Shown piece by piece: positions 60,285 to 64,000 of a DNA stretch of 64,000 bases; positions within the stretch are counted from its first letter, which is position 1, and each line of letters opens with the position of its first letter. Origin of the DNA: an uncultured Dehalococcoidia bacterium. Its GTDB lineage: Bacteria > Chloroflexota > Dehalococcoidia > Lucifugimonadales > Australimonadaceae. A model generated the notes under the pieces. It was not told the origin of the DNA. It ran no database searches and saw nothing but the letters and a program-made list of their open reading frames with translations. The stretch spans positions 1-64,000 of the forward strand of contig OY282355.1 of the NCBI GenBank assembly GCA_958295525.1, in the 5' to 3' direction. A program made the position numbers and the translations under genes.

Positions 60285-61217
60285 CTACGCGGCGGGGGAT
60301 GCGCCCGCGGCGTCGAGGCGGCGCTTCGCCTCCGCGTAGACGTCCGGAGGGAGCGGGCCCTTGGCGGCGGCCTCCACGTTGGCGCGGAGATGATCCGGGT
60401 TGATCGTGCCCGCGATGTTGGTGTGCATTCCGGGGTGCGTCTGGGTGAAGCGAATGACGAATTCCATCCGCGACTGGCCGTCCTCGAGGAGTCCGTCGAG
60501 TTCCGCCTTCTCCCAAACGTCCAGCAGTTCCGGGTTGCGGCGGGCGGCGCGCTCCGCCCCGCCGGGAGCGCCGCGCGCGGCGCCGCCTCGGATGATCGTT
60601 CCGGCCCCGGCGTCGGCGGCCGCGGCGACGAGGCTCTCGTGCTCGCGCTGGGCCGCGGAGTAGGGAATTTGGAAGGCGTCGAAGGCGTCCATTTCGATGT
60701 GGCCGGCGAGGTTCGGAATCGTGCCGGACATGCCGAGGAAGCGTATCTTGCCTTGCGCCTGCAACTCGCGCATCGTCTCGACGACGCCGTTCTCCTCCAG
60801 CGTTTGGCGGGAGGGCGTCATATGGACTTGGAGGAGGTCGAGGTGGTCGGCGCGCAGGCGGCGGAGGCTCTGCTCCACGCCGGCGGCGATGTTCTCTTTG
60901 GTGTAGACGTGGGGGCCGCCGCGGTCTTGTCCGGGCTCCGGCTCCCAACCGACGAGGCAGCCGCACTTGCTGGCGAGGAAGTACTCGCCGCGCCGGTGGG
61001 CGATATGCCTGCCGATGCGCTCCTCGCTGACGCCGTAGTCTATGGAGGTGTCGATGAAGTTGACCCCCAGGTCGAGGACGGCGTTGAGGATATTGCCGGC
61101 GTCGTCCTCGGTGATTTCGCGTCCGCGCGGGTGGCCGCGCAGTTCCATCGCGCCGTAGCCGAGGACGGTGACGTCCATTCCGGTGCGGCCGAGCGTTCGC
61201 TTCTCGAGGTTGGCCAT
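60285..61217 (-). CDS. Aldo/keto reductase
   Basis: This 310-residue (alpha/beta)8 enzyme has the family pieces: TLGRTGMDVTVLGYGAMEL, NFIDTSIDYGVSEERIG with catalytic Asp and Tyr, YFLASKCG with Lys (about 86), and LLQVHM with the His pocket position. The tail (TINPDHLRANVEAA) fits the NADPH-binding end. It reduces aldehydes, ketones or sugars; the substrate is unknown. It heads the operon aldo/keto reductase - DUF1932 - MFS. Confidence 0.9.
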   Translation of the reverse strand: MANLEKRTLGRTGMDVTVLGYGAMELRGHPRGREITEDDAGNILNAVLDLGVNFIDTSIDYGVSEERIGRHIAHRRGEYFLASKCGCLVGWEPEPGQDRGGPHVYTKENIAAGVEQSLRRLRADHLDLLQVHMTPSRQTLEENGVVETMRELQAQGKIRFLGMSGTIPNLAGHIEMDAFDAFQIPYSAAQREHESLVAAAADAGAGTIIRGGAARGAPGGAERAARRNPELLDVWEKAELDGLLEDGQSRMEFVIRFTQTHPGMHTNIAGTINPDHLRANVEAAAKGPLPPDVYAEAKRRLDAAGASPAA

Positions 61218-61339
61218 TCGTTCTCCTTTGCGCCCTTGCGCTCGTTCGATTCTCTCGCAGCAGCCTTGCGTACCCTACCGCTCTGCCCGCACGAACACGG
61301 CCAGTCCCCACGGGAGCGCGCCGCCCCAACTGAGGCGCA

Positions 61340-61560
61340 GCCCCAAGAGCGCGGCTCGGGGTTGGGCGGCGATTGTCGTTCGCCGGCTCATCGTTGGGGG
61401 AGTATACGCCTTTCTTACGAAGCGGGGGTGGGGGTAGGCGCAGATGGCCGCATGCGGCCCGGAGGGGAGCCCGCAGGCGCGCCTGATTGCCGTCGTTCGC
61501 TTGCTCATCGCGCGGGGGAGTATACCTCTTTCCCACAAGGAAGCGGATGCAGGAATAGGA
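61340..61560 (-). repeat. Duplicated promoter-and-start block
   Basis: Two related segments of about 60 bp lie 118 bp apart. On the minus strand each holds TATACT (61401-61406; 61519-61524), a C/G run, ACGATGAG or GCGATGAG, and the start of a frame MSRRTT or MSKRTT. The first copy encodes MSRRTTIAAQPRAALLGLRL and a short rest (38 residues to a stop near 61275). This whole 61218-61564 interval has no other gene. Confidence 0.45.
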
Positions 61561-61564
61561 AAGT

Positions 61565-62293
61565 TCAGCCAATCTTTCGCCTCGCTCGAAACCATCCCTC
61601 AAGCGCGCCTAGTTGCCCGAAGGACGTCGCGATAGAAAGCATCATTACTGCGAAGAAAATCACAGATTCTCCATAGAAAGAAGCGTAGGGTTGGCTCAAT
61701 AGGTTGACCCCTCCCCAGAGAAATAGGAGCATTGCAATGATGAGTCCCGGCGCCGTTCCGCACAATGCGCATTTCGTAACGCCGTTCTCTTGTAGACGCA
61801 TCCATGCGCCTCGAACGACTTCTCTTATACCGTGCTCTTCGCCTAAACGACGCATGTCGACTAAACGACGCATGTCTCCTCGGTGCGTGAATATCCATCC
61901 CACGAACGCCCCCAACGATACGCCAATGGTCATAGAAGCGAACGCGACGACGAGCAAAAGCACGTCGCCAAAGCAATGCAGTACCCAATAGGCGCATCCT
62001 CCCTGCAAGACAAATACCAATGGGGAACCTATGGCTCCGGGGAGCGCTCCTGCGAGCGCGCCAATGAGCACGCGCAGGCGTCCGTTCAACGCCAAGAGCG
62101 CGCCTCCAACAACCCATATGCACCCCATTGGCGTGATCAGATAGAGGATGATATTCGCCATCGGGTCCAAGTCATGGCCGTAAGGGTGTATTCCGTCTTG
62201 TCTCGCAATCCCGACGCCAACGCCGCAAATCACAGCAGGCAACGCTCCGGCGAGCGCGCCAACCAAGACTCGGCGCCACTTGCTGACGCCCAT
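61565..62293 (-). CDS. Multi-pass membrane protein with internal duplication
   Basis: This 242-residue protein has about six membrane segments. A repeated unit is plain: RVLVGALAGALPAVICGVGV near the start and RVLIGALAGALPGAIGSPLV around residue 73. A short second duplication (RRLVDMRRLG) sits in a hydrophilic loop, matching two nearly the same ACGACGCATGTC-type DNA stretches near 61850-61875. I know no family. The start overlaps the lipoprotein gene upstream (two ATGs at 62293 and 62296 are possible). Sequence is poorer in GC than most of the window. Confidence 0.55.
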   Translation of the reverse strand: MGVSKWRRVLVGALAGALPAVICGVGVGIARQDGIHPYGHDLDPMANIILYLITPMGCIWVVGGALLALNGRLRVLIGALAGALPGAIGSPLVFVLQGGCAYWVLHCFGDVLLLVVAFASMTIGVSLGAFVGWIFTHRGDMRRLVDMRRLGEEHGIREVVRGAWMRLQENGVTKCALCGTAPGLIIAMLLFLWGGVNLLSQPYASFYGESVIFFAVMMLSIATSFGQLGALEGWFRARRKIG

Positions 62294-62988
62294 CATTGAA
62301 CCTCCGGCATTTGACGATCAGCCTGTATAACGAGTTTCAGCATTTTCAAACCATTATTCTCCAGAGGGATTCTCCATATATCATCCGTGACGATGGCATC
62401 CAAATGTGGACGCTCCACCATGCGTAGCCCTTCGGCTTGCTTTGCGCACTTTTCCAGATAGCAAACTTCCGTCTCAGTGCGTACTCTTGGAGCATTGATC
62501 CTCTTCGGAAATTCATACAACGAAGCGAGGAGAGGAGTTATGCCGTCAGGGGAAATGTATGCATTGGATTCATACGTCTCTGTTGATATGACATCCGTGA
62601 CGGAGTCGTAAGCCCTGTAGGCCAAGCCTTGTTGCTCCTCCCACGACCCGGCGGCGCTGAACTCGCCGTAAGGCGTTGTCATAGAATCCGCATCTAGCGT
62701 TTCAATACGCCAATCATCAAGGGCAGCCCATCGGATTTTCTTGACCTCGCCCTCGTATTCATAAGTCGCCTCGAACGAAGGCCACTTGACGAGATCGAGG
62801 CACGCTCCTCCCTGGCAACCAGGTATCCGCTGAGGCTTCTGCCCTGTAGGCGTCTCGACGCTTATGAGAGTCGCCGTAGGCGCTGCGCTAGGCGTTAGGG
62901 TTGCGCTGGGCGTAGTCGGCGCCTCCCCGCATGCGGCGAGCGCGGCGCCCACGATGGCCAGCGCCAATATGATGCGGAGCGCAGTCAT
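62293..62988 (-). CDS. Lipoprotein of unknown function (tandem family, copy 2)
   Basis: This 231-residue protein begins MTALRIILALAIVGAALAAC, a lipoprotein signal with Cys at 20, then a short Thr/Pro spacer and TATLISVETPTG. A beta-rich body (YEGEVKKIRWAALDDWRIET, SEEQQG-like segments) ends in TDDIWRIPLENNGLKMLKLV. Its first 20 residues are almost the same as those of the upstream gene at 63752 and TATLISVETP is shared, so the two came from one gene. It overlaps both neighbours by 1-4 nt. Function unknown; LolA/LppX-like lipoprotein carriers are a weak possibility. Confidence 0.65.
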   Translation of the reverse strand: MTALRIILALAIVGAALAACGEAPTTPSATLTPSAAPTATLISVETPTGQKPQRIPGCQGGACLDLVKWPSFEATYEYEGEVKKIRWAALDDWRIETLDADSMTTPYGEFSAAGSWEEQQGLAYRAYDSVTDVISTETYESNAYISPDGITPLLASLYEFPKRINAPRVRTETEVCYLEKCAKQAEGLRMVERPHLDAIVTDDIWRIPLENNGLKMLKLVIQADRQMPEVQ

Positions 62989-63752
62989 GGCGCAGCCGTC
63001 GGGGTAGGGCTAGGAGTAGGCAGCACAGGCGCGGTGATGACGTTGGGCTCGCCGTAGCCGGAATAGGTCTCGTTAATGACAATCTGCGTAGGCGCCTCGT
63101 TCGTGGCTGCCCCGCTCGCTCCACCAAGTTGGCTTTCACCCGACGTGTCGTAAGTGTAGGTCGTGCGTCCACGAACAGGCCGTCCATCCCGGTTGATCCA
63201 CAATTCACGTAATACTGTCTCACCGGGAATTTCAGGTTGAGTCAAAGTGGAGGAGTAACGGCGTTCGGACGACGAACTACTTTGATCCATTCCACTCACA
63301 AAAGACTCTGGCGCGAAACAAGGAAGAGGTTCTGCTGGCGGCATGTCGCGTCCTATAATTTGCCAATCCCCTAGAATGTGCGGAGCGCTTTCGATGCTTT
63401 CTCGTGAATACAGGATTCCATCTATGCGGATTGCTTCCGCACGAGCAATTATCGCGCCGTTAGTTGTCATTCCCGTGTATACTTCATGGCTTTCCCCATC
63501 AGAAACACGGGCTTGTATGCTCATGCTTCCCTCAGGATTTACTGCAGTATAGGTGACATCGTAGTCTGAGGCAACCATGACTTCGCATGCGCGGTTCAAG
63601 GCCTCTTGCGCGTTGATAGGCGTCTCGACGCTTATGAGAGTCGCTGTCGGCGCTGCGCTAGGCGTCGCCGCAGGCGTAGCCGACGCATCCCCGCACGCGG
63701 CGAGCGCGACGCCCACGACGGCCAACGCCAATATGATGCGGAGCGCGGTCAT
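62985..63752 (-). CDS. Lipoprotein of unknown function (tandem family, copy 1)
   Basis: This 255-residue protein has the signal MTALRIILALAVVGVALAAC and TATLISVETPINAQEALNRA. The body reads DYDVTYTAVNPEGSMSIQAR, IRIDGILYSRESIESAPHIL and ELWINRDGRPVRGRTTYTYD, an alternating-strand pattern as in LolA/LppX/LpqN-type lipoproteins that carry lipids or act on envelope. The end is a Pro/Thr tail. It overlaps the partial gene upstream (ATGA) and the lipoprotein gene downstream (ATGA). Confidence 0.7.
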   Translation of the reverse strand: MTALRIILALAVVGVALAACGDASATPAATPSAAPTATLISVETPINAQEALNRACEVMVASDYDVTYTAVNPEGSMSIQARVSDGESHEVYTGMTTNGAIIARAEAIRIDGILYSRESIESAPHILGDWQIIGRDMPPAEPLPCFAPESFVSGMDQSSSSSERRYSSTLTQPEIPGETVLRELWINRDGRPVRGRTTYTYDTSGESQLGGASGAATNEAPTQIVINETYSGYGEPNVITAPVLPTPSPTPTAAP

Positions 63753-64000
63753 GGCGCAGCCGCCGGAGTGAGGATGGAGGCAGGCGTAGGCGGGACAGCG
63801 AGAGATTCCGCCTCCTTCAGATAGGCTATGGCTTTTTCAGGCGAAGCGTCTATCTTGGGAGACCCGGTTAATTCGATTTCAACGGCGGCGACCGCAGCCC
63901 TTGAAGCCTTGAACAGCTCGGCGTTGGCGGCATTGAAGTCACTGGGGGCGACTCCCATACGCTCGTAGGATGCCCGCAAGTATTTGCCAATCAGCAAATT
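63749..64000 (-). CDS. 3' end of a further gene, cut by the window edge
   Basis: The open frame enters from outside: ...LIGKYLRASYERMGVAPSDF, ANAELFKASRAAVAAVEIEL and a Pro/Ala tail ending TPAAAP. The missing N-terminus lies beyond position 64000. Its stop overlaps the next lipoprotein start by 4 nt, so it is the next member of the same operon. The C-terminal Pro/Ala tail resembles that of the gene after it. Confidence 0.6.
   Translation of the reverse strand, partial: NLLIGKYLRASYERMGVAPSDFNAANAELFKASRAAVAAVEIELTGSPKIDASPEKAIAYLKEAESLAVPPTPASILTPAAAP

Overview
The window is GC-rich (roughly two-thirds GC by eye) and looks like a chromosomal segment of a marine or host-associated bacterium, most likely a Chloroflexota of the Dehalococcoidia/SAR202 type. 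The reasons are Pro/Thr-rich 'PTPTATP' stalks behind lipoboxes, a complete tripartite tricarboxylate transporter (TTT), Rieske oxygenase, amidohydrolase and aldo/keto-reductase genes for small-molecule catabolism, a DUF951 protein and a CXXXY-type CcmE. This placement is inference; there is no rRNA in the window.

Layout. 1-9.1 kb: a NYN nuclease (cut by the window edge) faces a DUF1156 adenine DNA methyltransferase broken by a one-base frameshift, followed by a GIY-YIG protein. A minus-strand shikimate operon follows (aroC ... aroKB fusion), in which an AAA ATPase and a PIN-like nuclease are embedded with overlapping stop/start codons. 9.2-20.6 kb: valS, an MFS transporter, a lipoprotein with a degenerate protease fold, a fic remnant, the TTT operon tctC-tctA-tctB and a TPP-dependent acetolactate-synthase-like enzyme. 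20.9-23.9 kb: a duplicated module of small lipoprotein plus membrane-anchored WD40-like (PD40) propeller, of lower GC, with a relic of a third copy. 24-28.5 kb: NYN protein, CMD-family protein, an AbrB/PIN toxin-antitoxin pair with a clear promoter, pyrF, DUF951 and a coiled-coil membrane protein. 28.5-39.8 kb: a 23-C homopolymer, a 75-bp tandem repeat and a 3,460-residue surface protein (GLUG, FN3, Ig/cadherin-like and ten Calx-beta-like modules, Pro/Thr stalk, C-terminal membrane anchor). 40-56 kb: two paralogous PaREP1/HEPN-like genes, alpha/beta hydrolase, MFS, amidohydrolase, NurA-type nuclease with a small partner, selB, Rieske oxygenase, tRNA-Trp and tRNA-Leu, Ldh-type dehydrogenase, polA and an NMT1-like binding protein. 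56-64 kb: an interrupted gene, DUF309, ccmE, MFS, DUF1932 dehydrogenase, aldo/keto reductase, and a run of coupled minus-strand membrane and lipoprotein genes entering the window end.

Throughout, most often at gene 3' ends, lies a short palindromic repeat (core ATTCCCGC-GTAG-GCGGGAAT) in single copies, arrays and one VNTR. Several genes have a good -10 box only 6-9 nt before the start codon, suggesting leaderless transcripts. The best candidates for something undescribed are the ATPase-PIN pair inside the aro operon, the repeated lipoprotein-propeller module, and the paired PaREP1-like genes.
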